From positions 1 to 24,682 of IMG/VR virus record IMGVR_UViG_3300032282_000397: 24,682 bases of DNA; one strand, given 5' to 3'. Made by a program: the position numbers and the translations under genes. Origin of the DNA: a virus. Shown here in pieces: positions 1 to 5,492 of this stretch; positions within the stretch are counted from its first letter, which is position 1, and every line of letters starts with the position of its first letter. The notes under the pieces were generated by a model. That model was not told the origin of the DNA, did no database searches, and worked only from the letters and a program-made list of their open reading frames with translations.

Positions 1-1
1 C

Positions 2-196
2 GTTGCTCGTCAATGGCATGGGGCAACTGACCAAGAACTTGAACAGGTGCTACATCTCGATGGCAACACAATCCGACCAACTCGCGGAAGCCTAGTCAAA
101 AAAGGTTTAATCCATGATTCAGGCACAACTCGTAAAAACAACAAAGGAAACGACTGCATCGTTTGGGTAGTCACAGAGGAAGGAATGCTCCTATGA
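2..196 (+). CDS. Winged-helix DNA-binding protein, 5' truncated
   Basis: The reading frame is open from the left edge and ends at TGA 194-196, giving 64 visible residues; the true start lies outside the window. The visible part reads as a helix-turn-helix followed by a wing: a TDQELEQVL helix, a recognition-type stretch with TRGSLVKKGLIHDSG, then a basic loop and a strand ending in CIVWVVTEEG. This arrangement is common in small actinophage DNA-binding proteins, where the family form is roughly T-x-x-E ... R..L...GLI..SG. The stop overlaps the next start as ATGA, so the two are probably translationally coupled. A role in early transcription or replication control is inference. Confidence 0.6.
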   Translation, partial: VARQWHGATDQELEQVLHLDGNTIRPTRGSLVKKGLIHDSGTTRKNNKGNDCIVWVVTEEGMLL

Positions 197-444
197 GCGA
201 CAAGAGCAAAAAGTTCGAACCCCCTATGGGTTGGATTGTAGAAGTAAATCACCAGCAGGTGTCTGTACATCGCGTAGCCGAACAACTCAATGTCAGCGAA
301 TATAATCTCGCGAAAGCATTGGAGAATGCAGGTTACAAGCTTGTGCCTGACCAAATGGATGTCATGTCGGATACAGCCAAGATTATCTTGAAATCAGGAG
401 AGACTCCAAAAGTCAATCTTACGGCGGTACCAGATGAAGACTAG
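193..444 (+). CDS. Small protein of unknown function, possible HTH
   Basis: Eighty-three residues starting at ATG 193, chosen because it overlaps the upstream stop as ATGA. A longer frame upstream would bury most of the previous gene. The middle (VHRVAEQLNVSEYNLAKALE, about residues 30-49) looks like a helix-turn-helix or a short DNA-binding helical bundle, since the pattern 'VAEQLNVSEYNLAKAL' resembles HTH helices 2 and 3. The C-terminus is polar and acidic (VPDED). I do not recognise a named family. It sits in a chain of overlapping early genes, which suggests an accessory role in early DNA metabolism. Confidence 0.55.
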   Translation: MSDKSKKFEPPMGWIVEVNHQQVSVHRVAEQLNVSEYNLAKALENAGYKLVPDQMDVMSDTAKIILKSGETPKVNLTAVPDED

Positions 445-571
445 AAAGAAAAAGGCGAAGTCATATCACCTTGCTATTGAAGTAGATGAATTGTGGTACG
501 CAATCCTTGGTCAAATCTCACAACATCAAGAAGGTTTTATTTGGCTTGAAGTCCATGAGGTAAAACAATGA
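434..571 (+). CDS. Very small basic-N-terminus protein, unknown function
   Basis: Forty-five codons from ATG 434 to TGA 569-571. The start lies 10 bases inside the preceding gene and the stop overlaps the next gene as ATGA (568-571), so it fits the coupled pattern of its neighbours. The N-terminus is strongly basic (MKTRKKKAK), followed by a short amphipathic stretch with several tryptophans and ending in EVKQ. No family recognised. Its existence is supported by the continuous tiling of frames: without it there would be an isolated gap of about 120 bases in an otherwise fully packed operon. Confidence 0.5.
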   Translation: MKTRKKKAKSYHLAIEVDELWYAILGQISQHQEGFIWLEVHEVKQ

Positions 572-936
572 GCCAGATAGTCACTCCTGCGCAGGTTGAG
601 AAGCGACTTTACGATTTGTCCAAAGACATCGACGATGTTCAACGCAACCTCGAAATAATCGAAAAGACATATTATGAAACCAAAGCGGCGTATGAAATTG
701 CGCTTGCTAAAACACGCATGACCTATGCGAGCAAGAGCGCTCCTAACGGCAAGAATTACACAGTACAAGAACGCGAAGATATCGCTCTGATAGAGAATGA
801 AGATTTGCATTTCCAACTGGCTTCCGTTGAGGCTACGGTGCGCGCTATCCGTGGAAAAGCTTCTGCCGTGCGACAGCAAGTAGATGTCGCTCGTTCTATC
901 GGCACTTCAGTTCGGGCGGCGGTGGATATTTCATGA
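568..936 (+). CDS. Coiled-coil phage protein upstream of Cas4-like nuclease
   Basis: One hundred twenty-two residues, almost entirely helical by composition, with heptad-like spacing from about residue 8 to 45 and again from 70 to 105. The C-terminus carries the sequence SIGTSVRAAV. Actinophages often have a small helical protein with this architecture and a similar SVGxSVR tail just upstream of a Cas4-like nuclease; that match is from memory of the family, not a search. The start ATG overlaps the previous stop (ATGA), and the end overlaps the next gene by four bases. A role as recombination partner of the nuclease is inference from position only. Confidence 0.6.
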   Translation: MSQIVTPAQVEKRLYDLSKDIDDVQRNLEIIEKTYYETKAAYEIALAKTRMTYASKSAPNGKNYTVQEREDIALIENEDLHFQLASVEATVRAIRGKASAVRQQVDVARSIGTSVRAAVDIS

Positions 937-1058
937 GCGAAGAAACTCAGGAACATTTAGAGCAGTCCGTCATGGATGCTTTCATAGACGCCTATTTGAA
1001 GAAGAACCCAGAACTGACCAGAGAACAAGCGCTCCAGAAGATTCGTGAATCATCTTGA
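933..1058 (+). CDS. Very small acidic protein, unknown function
   Basis: Forty-one residues (ATG 933 to TGA 1056-1058), overlapping the upstream gene as ATGA and the downstream gene as TTGA. The composition is acidic and helical (MSEETQEHLEQSVMDAF...). The C-terminal part, PELTREQALQKIRESS, resembles a short helix-loop-helix such as those of UBA-like or small phage helical proteins. No family assigned. Support comes from the frame tiling and from a plausible start and stop rather than from homology. Confidence 0.5.
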   Translation: MSEETQEHLEQSVMDAFIDAYLKKNPELTREQALQKIRESS

Positions 1059-1294
1059 ATCCAATAACAATGCATGACCAAGCCTTAGCGTTTATTGCGA
1101 CTGATTCTTATATGTTGATGATAGATGGCAAAGTCTCTTACGAGATTTTGGCTGAACAGTTTGAAGGTTATTGGCGCGCAACTATCGCCCAAGAAATGGC
1201 GGCACAACTAATCATCATCGACCATGAGGAGAAGAACCTGCCGTATCCCACTCGCCGCAAAATTATCAAATCAATTTGGAGTCACCATGAATGA
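1055..1294 (+). CDS. Small helical protein, unknown function, TTG start likely
   Basis: Seventy-nine residues if translation begins at TTG 1055, which overlaps the upstream stop (TTGA); an in-frame ATG at 1070 would remove five residues. No strong Shine-Dalgarno sequence is visible for either, so coupling to upstream translation would favour 1055. The protein is mixed alpha with a middle segment IDGKVSYEILAEQFEGYW and a basic C-terminus (TRRKIIKSIWSHHE). The stop lies inside the start region of the Cas4-like gene (1287). Function unknown. Confidence 0.5.
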   Translation: MNPITMHDQALAFIATDSYMLMIDGKVSYEILAEQFEGYWRATIAQEMAAQLIIIDHEEKNLPYPTRRKIIKSIWSHHE

Positions 1295-1955
1295 TTTACA
1301 AGTTCTGCTCACCAAATCGCTAACGGCTTATGACCGCAATCGCGATAGAAGCAAGCAGGTTGAAATTGGACCGAGTTCTGTTGGCGGTTGCCGCAGACAG
1401 GTTTATTACCACTTGACCGAGCAACCCACTACAAACCCCGATACAGAAGCCCTAGCCGCTATCCTCGGAACCTTTATCCACGCCGGAATCAGCGAAGCCA
1501 TCAAGAGGGAAGACCCATTTGGCGACAACTTTCTGATTGAACAAGCTTTTGAATACGACGGGTTGAAAGGTCATGTGGATTTATTTATCCGCGATGCCGG
1601 ACTCGTCGTAGATTGGAAGACCACGAAGAAGAAGTCTCTGCGTTATTTCCCTAGCGAACAGCAACGCTGGCAAGTCCAGTTATACGGATGGCTTTTAAGC
1701 AACAATGGCTACGAGGTCAAAGAGGTTGCGCTAGTGGCTATTGCTCGCGATGGCGACATGAACGATATCCGCACCCACACAGAACCCTATGACGAGGCTA
1801 TTGCCAAAGATGCATTGGCTTGGTTAGGCTCTGTGCAGAAGCTTGCAGCGTATAGAGAGATGCCACCAGCAGAGAAATACGCAGGTTTCTGCGCGGCATA
1901 TTGTCGCTACTACGACGCTTCGGGGGAAATTGGATGTCAAGGTACGACAAAGTAA
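1287..1955 (+). CDS. Cas4/RecB-like PD-(D/E)XK exonuclease with Fe-S cluster cysteines
   Basis: A 222-residue nuclease of the Cas4/AddB-like branch of the PD-(D/E)XK superfamily. The catalytic motifs are visible: H65 in GTFIH, D98 in GHVDLF, D109-x-K111 in VVDWKTTKK, and the QxxxY motif Q129...Y133. Four cysteines in the expected arrangement, C35 plus C202, C206 and C217, would bind a [4Fe-4S] cluster. Cas4 family enzymes are ssDNA exonucleases; in phages without CRISPR they are taken to act in recombination or end processing. The start is ATG 1287, preceded by GGAG with suitable spacing; an upstream frame extension would only overlap the previous gene. No cas1 or cas2 is nearby, so a CRISPR adaptation role is not supported. 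Confidence 0.88.
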   Translation: MNDLQVLLTKSLTAYDRNRDRSKQVEIGPSSVGGCRRQVYYHLTEQPTTNPDTEALAAILGTFIHAGISEAIKREDPFGDNFLIEQAFEYDGLKGHVDLFIRDAGLVVDWKTTKKKSLRYFPSEQQRWQVQLYGWLLSNNGYEVKEVALVAIARDGDMNDIRTHTEPYDEAIAKDALAWLGSVQKLAAYREMPPAEKYAGFCAAYCRYYDASGEIGCQGTTK

Positions 1956-2311
1956 ATTGGGAGAATGCGGCTTGCCGTGGCTTGCCGACGAATCTCTTTT
2001 ATGTCGTTGAGGAATTTCGCCCCAGCAGAACTAAAGATTTCTTTGATGTGTCAATTATCAAACGCATTTGTTATGCCTGTCCGCTTTGGCGGCAATGCTT
2101 ACAGTACGGGTTGGTCGATGAAGACTATGGCGTGTGGGGAGGTTTGCTGACGGCAGAGCGTAAAGCCCTAGTTGCTGGCGAGCCTTCCCCTATTTTCTCT
2201 AGGGTGATACAAGAATTGTTCGATGCCGGAATCGCGATTCAGGAAATACAGGAGGTGTTAGATGAGTATCCGCGTGATGAGCGAAGTCTGGAGAACCAAG
2301 CTTCCGACTAG
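1934..2311 (+). CDS. WhiB-like [4Fe-4S] transcription factor
   Basis: A 125-residue WhiB-family protein. The four cluster-binding cysteines are C14 (AACRG), C46 and C49 (CYAC) and C55, and the family turn GVWGG is at residues 66-70. WhiB proteins are restricted to Actinobacteria and their phages and bind the sigma factor region 4 to modulate promoters, which is the best single clue to the host. The start ATG 1934 has a G-rich Shine-Dalgarno (GGGGGA) six bases upstream and overlaps the nuclease gene by 22 bases. After the core there is a C-terminal extension of about 45 residues with an acidic helix; its role is unknown. Phage WhiB proteins can interfere with host WhiB function; whether this one does is inference. 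Confidence 0.93.
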   Translation: MSRYDKVNWENAACRGLPTNLFYVVEEFRPSRTKDFFDVSIIKRICYACPLWRQCLQYGLVDEDYGVWGGLLTAERKALVAGEPSPIFSRVIQELFDAGIAIQEIQEVLDEYPRDERSLENQASD

Positions 2312-3017
2312 CGAGAAGATGGTTTTGCTCGTCATCGCCGACCACGCAAGCGACGAGGGTGATAATGCTTGGCCATCTCAGGCGACAATAGCCGCAAGAG
2401 CCAGTTGCACGATTCGGACAGTCCAGCGGTGCGTCAATAATCTTGTCCGCGAGGGTTATGTCCGCATGGAAAAAGGCGCAGGTGGCTCTGCAAACTGCCG
2501 AGACGATAGACGACCACACCGATACACAATCAACCTAGCGAAACTACGGGGCGACAAATTGACACCCCGTAAGGAACTACGAGACGACATTGACGACGGA
2601 GACGGGGCGACATCTGCGACGGATACGGGGCGACTTTCGCGACCAATGAATCATCCTATTGAACCACCCAAGGAAACACCCTTCGATTCATTTTGGAAGG
2701 CTTACCCCAAGAAGATTGCCAAGAAGGCGGCGCTAAAGGCATGGACGCAAGCCATTAAGGACACCGACCCTGATATAATTATCGCGAGCGCCCAAGCTTT
2801 TGCCAACGACAAGACCCGACAAGATGCCTTCACCGCCTACCCAGCGACATGGCTCAACGCCGGAAGATGGATGGATGAGGTTACGGTTGCGAAGCCGCCT
2901 GTGGTTGTAGATAAATTCAATGCGCGAGAGTACGAAGCCGCCAAAGCCAAAGCCGTACCCATGCCCCAAGAAGTTAAAGATTTGCTTGCACAGATTACGA
3001 ATAAGCATTACGATTAG
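2262..3017 (+). CDS. Replication-initiator-like winged-helix protein
   Basis: A 251-residue protein with an N-terminal winged helix (about residues 15-75: EKMVLLVIADHASDEG, WPSQATIAARASCTIRTVQR, then a wing with EGYVRME), the HTH_36-type arrangement of phage and plasmid replication proteins. A polar low-complexity linker (about 95-130) leads to a C-terminal domain with FWKAYPKK, KAALKAW and PATWLNAGRW. That second pattern is typical of DnaT/helicase-loader-like phage replication proteins. GGAGG seven to eleven bases before ATG 2262 supports this start; the gene begins 50 bases inside whiB. No helicase or DNA polymerase gene is visible, so partner proteins probably lie upstream of the window. 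Confidence 0.8.
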   Translation: MSIRVMSEVWRTKLPTSEKMVLLVIADHASDEGDNAWPSQATIAARASCTIRTVQRCVNNLVREGYVRMEKGAGGSANCRDDRRPHRYTINLAKLRGDKLTPRKELRDDIDDGDGATSATDTGRLSRPMNHPIEPPKETPFDSFWKAYPKKIAKKAALKAWTQAIKDTDPDIIIASAQAFANDKTRQDAFTAYPATWLNAGRWMDEVTVAKPPVVVDKFNAREYEAAKAKAVPMPQEVKDLLAQITNKHYD

Positions 3018-3046
3018 GTTAGTGATTCAAGACACTTGGAGGTGTT

Positions 3047-3232
3047 ATGACACAAGCCCTAGTCCAGCCGTCACAGGTGTTGTGCGGCGACAGAGTTATT
3101 ATCAACAAGCAGATTTATTCTGTGAATTCTATGCAGGGTCCAGACATGCATGGCGTTTATGACGCTTACCTACAAAGCGAAAATGGCGCGACGCATAAAA
3201 TTATTTCTGAGCCTGTCACAATTATTGTGTGA
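3047..3232 (+). CDS. Small beta-rich phage protein, unknown function
   Basis: Sixty-one residues with a clear GGAGG about five bases before ATG 3047. The core (VLCGDRVIINKQIYSVNSMQ) and following alternating hydrophobic residues suggest a small beta-barrel or SH3-like fold. Its stop overlaps the RusA start (GTGA at 3229-3232), which points to co-translation with the resolvase. Small proteins of this look (GDRVxIxxxxYxV) are frequent beside replication genes in actinophages, but I do not know a function. Confidence 0.6.
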   Translation: MTQALVQPSQVLCGDRVIINKQIYSVNSMQGPDMHGVYDAYLQSENGATHKIISEPVTIIV

Positions 3233-3609
3233 TTGAGTTCAGAGCCGTAGGAGCGCCCGTTCCGCAAGGCTCCATGAAAGTAATCAACGGGCATGTTTTG
3301 CATTCCCAAGGGAGTGCGCTCGCGGTTTGGCGTTCGGCTATTGCATGGGCGGCTAAACAGGCTGGAGCGACCATTTCAGACCAGCCCATAGACATCACAA
3401 TGGTATTTATTATGCAACGCCCAAAGTCCGTTAAACGCCCCCTGCCGTCCGTAGCGCCCGACCTTGACAAGCTTGTAAGAGGCGTACTAGACGCTCTTAC
3501 TGGAATCGCCTACGCAGACGACAGCCAAGTAGTGAGTATCCACGCTCACAAGATATACGGCGCTACTCCCGGAGTAGAGGTGCGACTCGCCGAAAAAATA
3601 ATTGGCTAG
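3229..3609 (+). CDS. rusA: RusA-family Holliday junction resolvase
   Basis: A 126-residue RusA-like endodeoxyribonuclease that cleaves four-way junctions during phage recombination or before packaging. Family signatures are visible: the N-terminal GAPVPQGSMK, WRSAIAWAA, the RPKSVKR basic patch, PDLDKLVRGVLDALTG carrying D78, D80 and D88, then YADDSQV with D97/D98. The metal-binding aspartates and Lys81 match the active-site pattern of the family, and the length is normal (about 120). The start is GTG 3229 overlapping the previous stop by four bases. It is the last gene before a 77-base gap with a hairpin, so it may end a transcription unit. Confidence 0.9.
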   Translation: MIEFRAVGAPVPQGSMKVINGHVLHSQGSALAVWRSAIAWAAKQAGATISDQPIDITMVFIMQRPKSVKRPLPSVAPDLDKLVRGVLDALTGIAYADDSQVVSIHAHKIYGATPGVEVRLAEKIIG

Positions 3610-3653
3610 GGGTAGTCAAACCGTAATGTCATAGGGCATAATTATCTCGACGG

Positions 3654-3670
3654 GTTCGCAAGGCGCGAAC
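3654..3670 (+). terminator. Short hairpin after rusA, possible weak terminator
   Basis: A perfect 6-bp inverted repeat, GTTCGC (3654-3659) and GCGAAC (3665-3670), with a 5-base loop. It lies in the 77-base gap between rusA and the next gene. No T-run follows on the plus strand, so it is not a canonical intrinsic terminator; it could also be an mRNA 5' structure just upstream of the Shine-Dalgarno AGGGAAGG of the next gene. Confidence 0.35.
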
Positions 3671-3686
3671 TAGGGAAGGTAAAAAA

Positions 3687-3911
3687 ATGGCTAAGAAGCG
3701 TGTTCAGAAGTGTTGGGATTGCGGCAAGATATTTGCTGAGTCTTACCAATTATTATTGCATTACGAATTTCATCGCGGCGAACCAGTTGTGCGACAGGCT
3801 GGTTGCTTTTGCGGTCAAGATTACGATATCCGTCGCGGTTCATGCATCAGTTGTGGATTTGTTCACAGCACAGGTTGGCGCGTAATCAACGGAGAGGCGG
3901 TTACTAAATGA
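3687..3911 (+). CDS. Two-zinc-finger small protein
   Basis: Seventy-four residues with two apparent metal sites. The first is a classical C2H2-type finger: C9, C12 (CWDC), H25 and H29, with F16 and L22 at core positions. The second is a four-cysteine site: C40, C42 (CFCG), C53 and C56 (CISCG). The start ATG 3687 follows AGGGAAGG. It opens a run of tiny genes that overlap or abut each other. Zinc fingers of this kind in phages usually bind DNA or proteins; the target here is unknown. Confidence 0.65.
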   Translation: MAKKRVQKCWDCGKIFAESYQLLLHYEFHRGEPVVRQAGCFCGQDYDIRRGSCISCGFVHSTGWRVINGEAVTK

Positions 3912-4108
3912 CATTCGATTGTGTGGGTGCTTTAGCCAATGTTATTCGCATCAGCGCTGGCAATTACAAAACTCCATGCGGTGCTTTCTACATCTCAAAT
4001 TACATGGGTGCTTGGACAGTTCAAGAAGATGAAGACCACTACACAGATTTCCGCACACTACGCGAAGCACGCGAATATGTCGCAGAAGCGTTGGTGCACA
4101 ATGGCTAA
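3908..4108 (+). CDS. Small protein of unknown function
   Basis: Sixty-six residues beginning at ATG 3908, overlapping the previous stop as ATGA. The pattern GAFYISNYMGAWTVQEDEDHYTDF suggests beta strands, followed by a helix (TLREAREYVAEALV) at the C-terminus, so a small alpha/beta fold is likely. Similar single-domain proteins with 'F.TLREARE.V' ends occur widely in phages, but with no function I can state. The next gene starts inside its last codons. Confidence 0.55.
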   Translation: MTFDCVGALANVIRISAGNYKTPCGAFYISNYMGAWTVQEDEDHYTDFRTLREAREYVAEALVHNG

Positions 4109-4250
4109 TTTGATTAAGAACCTGAAAGATTTCCGATGCAATAACTGCGGCATCGAATATCAGTCTCTGCACGCTTATCAGCATGTAGTTCTTGGCGTGG
4201 TATGCAACGACTGCATGAATGTTCAAGTTACAGATAGTAAGTGGGCATAA
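4101..4250 (+). CDS. Zinc-ribbon microprotein (49 aa)
   Basis: Forty-nine residues with two CxxC knuckles, C13-x2-C16 (CNNC) and C35-x2-C38 (CNDC), and histidines between them, consistent with one bound zinc. The ATG at 4101 lies inside the last codons of the previous gene; a longer open frame extends upstream but would completely overlap that gene. No strong ribosome site is visible, so coupled translation is likely. Function unknown; ribbon microproteins often contact RNA polymerase or nucleic acid. Confidence 0.55.
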   Translation: MANLIKNLKDFRCNNCGIEYQSLHAYQHVVLGVVCNDCMNVQVTDSKWA

Positions 4251-4252
4251 CA

Positions 4253-4384
4253 ATGAGTTACGAACAGTCTTTAGAGACTTTGATTAAAGTCATGGTTGAA
4301 AGCGGATACACGCAAGAACAGGCGGTTGCATTCGCCTTGAATTTGAACAAAGAAGTAATTACACCTAAGACGGAAGGCAAATAA
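4253..4384 (+). CDS. Small UBA-like helical protein
   Basis: Forty-three residues from ATG 4253, two bases after the previous stop. The sequence ETLIKVMVESGYTQEQAVAFAL has the spacing of a three-helix UBA-like or CUE-like mini-domain (hydrophobic helix, GYT turn, second helix). That resemblance is by eye and weak. It is too short for confident assignment, but it fits the gapless tiling, ending directly against the next ATG (4385). Confidence 0.45.
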   Translation: MSYEQSLETLIKVMVESGYTQEQAVAFALNLNKEVITPKTEGK

Positions 4385-4543
4385 ATGAGAATGGAACGCA
4401 AGTATGTGCGCCGCCGCCGAATCACCGCAGTAATCTTATTTCTCGCGGTATTTGCTGGCTTGAATTACATTACGATACCGAAAGAGTGCCGCGTGTCGGT
4501 CGAAGAAATGAGCCAATTCTGCAAGGAGATACGATTCCCATGA
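4385..4543 (+). CDS. Small single-pass membrane protein
   Basis: Fifty-two residues with a strongly basic N-terminus (MRMERKYVRRRRI) followed by a hydrophobic stretch (about residues 13-31, AVILFLAVFAGLNYITI) and a short polar tail with two cysteines. By the positive-inside rule the N-terminus would be cytoplasmic and the tail outside. It starts at the base after the previous stop and overlaps the next gene as ATGA. Small membrane proteins near a lysin can be holins, but this one is about 0.9 kb upstream of the lysin, has one transmembrane segment and belongs to the small-gene array, so superinfection exclusion or another membrane role is equally possible. Confidence 0.5.
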   Translation: MRMERKYVRRRRITAVILFLAVFAGLNYITIPKECRVSVEEMSQFCKEIRFP

Positions 4544-4866
4544 GTCAATTTACAATACGCAGTTGCTCTGACACTTGTTCCAAGCTTACGAATGTATTTC
4601 CCGAAGGTGAATTAGAGCGTTTGTCCAATGCCATGGCGCATCAAGTAAATACTTTGTATTACTGCGGTCATTGTAATAATGGTCGCAATGAATGGTCTAT
4701 CAATCAAATGTTATTCGACCTTGACAATGAAATGGCTGTGACACCTTGTTGCCATACCGAAGCGACTGAAGCGCTGAAGTGTTATTGCGCCGAAGAAGCT
4801 TGTGAAGCAGACGACGATAGCCTCGCAAAGCAAGAACGCCTTAATTATGTCTGGAGCCAATCATGA
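4540..4866 (+). CDS. Cysteine-rich protein of unknown function
   Basis: One hundred eight residues with at least ten cysteines: CSDTC near the start, CGHC around residue 42-45, a CCH pair near residue 72 and CYC...C near the C-terminus. This suggests two or more metal sites. The start ATG 4540 overlaps the upstream stop (ATGA) and has GGAG about 10 bases upstream; extending further upstream would bury the membrane-protein gene. Helical segments (ELERLSNAMAHQVNTLYY) separate the knuckles. No family recognised. Confidence 0.6.
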   Translation: MSQFTIRSCSDTCSKLTNVFPEGELERLSNAMAHQVNTLYYCGHCNNGRNEWSINQMLFDLDNEMAVTPCCHTEATEALKCYCAEEACEADDDSLAKQERLNYVWSQS

Positions 4867-5213
4867 GTCGCAAATTGGCTAAACCCGAAGATAATGGCAA
4901 CGGCGTACAGGGTTACGAGCCGAAACCGACTAACTCTAAACACGCAGATAACACTTACAACGGCTGGAAGAACCGCGCTACTTGGAATGTCAGCCTATGG
5001 CTTAATAACGAATATGCGATTTATATGGGCGCAGTTGAGTTTATGAAAGATTACACAGGTAAGCGCCCGTACATAGATTTCTGCAAAGACTCCGGATTAG
5101 ACACCCAAAGAACGCCAGACCGCATTATGTGGATAAGCGACCAATTAGATTACGCCGAACTCAATTTGATGATGTGGGAACTTGCGCCCGAGGGCGCTCG
5201 CAAGCTTGGATAA
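4863..5213 (+). CDS. DUF7249-like phage protein
   Basis: One hundred sixteen residues. The block YNGWKNRATWNVSLWLNN (about residues 32-49) is the hallmark of a widespread phage and plasmid family, DUF7249-like, in which the wording is usually YNGWKNxETWNVxLWxxN. The N-terminal 30 residues are polar and probably disordered; the C-terminal half is helical and acidic. The family function is unknown. The start overlaps the previous stop as ATGA, and it is the last gene before the 186-base non-coding gap. Confidence 0.65.
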   Translation: MSRKLAKPEDNGNGVQGYEPKPTNSKHADNTYNGWKNRATWNVSLWLNNEYAIYMGAVEFMKDYTGKRPYIDFCKDSGLDTQRTPDRIMWISDQLDYAELNLMMWELAPEGARKLG

Positions 5214-5255
5214 TTACTGACTATGAGCGTTAAAGCGATTGCACGATTGCTAAGG

Positions 5256-5293
5256 CTGGTCATGACCCGTTCCGTCACCCTTACGGTAGCCAG
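5256..5293 (+). other. Structured non-coding segment with 10-bp palindrome
   Basis: The gap between 5214 and 5399 has no supportable gene. Within it, GGTCATGACC (5258-5267) is a perfect 10-bp palindrome. A nested fold is also possible: CTGG (5256-5259) with CCAG (5290-5293) outside, and CCGT (5272-5275) with ACGG (5283-5286) inside. This could be an operator for a dimeric regulator or part of a folded 5' leader or small RNA. No tRNA-like cloverleaf could be made. Confidence 0.35.
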
Positions 5294-5305
5294 ACCTGCG
5301 CTCCC

Positions 5306-5345
5306 ACCCTTATCCCCGTCTTAACCTTTCTACGGGGATAAGGGT
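5306..5345. terminator. 14-bp perfect hairpin, probable terminator or regulatory stem
   Basis: Fourteen bases at 5306-5319 pair perfectly with 5332-5345 (ACCCTTATCCCCGT against ACGGGGATAAGGGT) across a 12-base loop. It is the longest perfect inverted repeat I saw in the window. It follows the end of the small-gene array and precedes a new gene with its own Shine-Dalgarno (AAGGAG). The downstream base run is TCAGTATTTCATG, only weakly T-rich, so a factor-assisted terminator or a processing or anti-termination element is possible. Confidence 0.55.
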
Positions 5346-5399
5346 CAGTATTTCATGTAAACTTAATCAGTCCGCTATCGCTCGTTAAGGAGAACGAAA

Positions 5400-5492
5400 A
5401 TGGAAGAAAATATCAATCGTTGTACAGGTTGCGGCGCGCAGATTTGGAAAAAGAATATCTGCGCCTATTGTCCAGAGGAGCCAAAGGCTTAA
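5400..5492 (+). CDS. Zinc-ribbon microprotein (30 aa)
   Basis: Thirty residues from ATG 5400 to TAA 5490-5492 with a good Shine-Dalgarno (AAGGAG, eight bases upstream). The cysteines C8-x2-C11 and C21-x2-C24 form one complete four-cysteine zinc knuckle, which is hard to get by chance in so short a frame. The C-terminal half overlaps the putative start of the lytic transglycosylase in another frame. Function unknown; it may act as a leader peptide that delivers ribosomes to the lysin gene. Confidence 0.55.
   Translation: MEENINRCTGCGAQIWKKNICAYCPEEPKA

Noticed and set aside
1287-1955. Cas4-like gene as part of a CRISPR-Cas adaptation module.
   Set aside because: No cas1, cas2 or repeat array is nearby. 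Stand-alone Cas4-like nucleases are common in phages.
3613-3642. A promoter before the small-gene array (TAGTCA ... CATAAT).
   Set aside because: The -35 matches only 4 of 6 positions and the -10 is imperfect; not strong enough to list as a feature.
4385-4543. The small membrane protein as the holin.
   Set aside because: Single transmembrane segment, located in the accessory array and separated from the lysin by about 0.9 kb and a terminator-like hairpin. The lysin has its own signal peptide.
5240-5330. A possible tRNA in the non-coding gap.
   Set aside because: No anticodon arm or GTTCGA-type T-loop can be arranged on either strand; only simple stems form.
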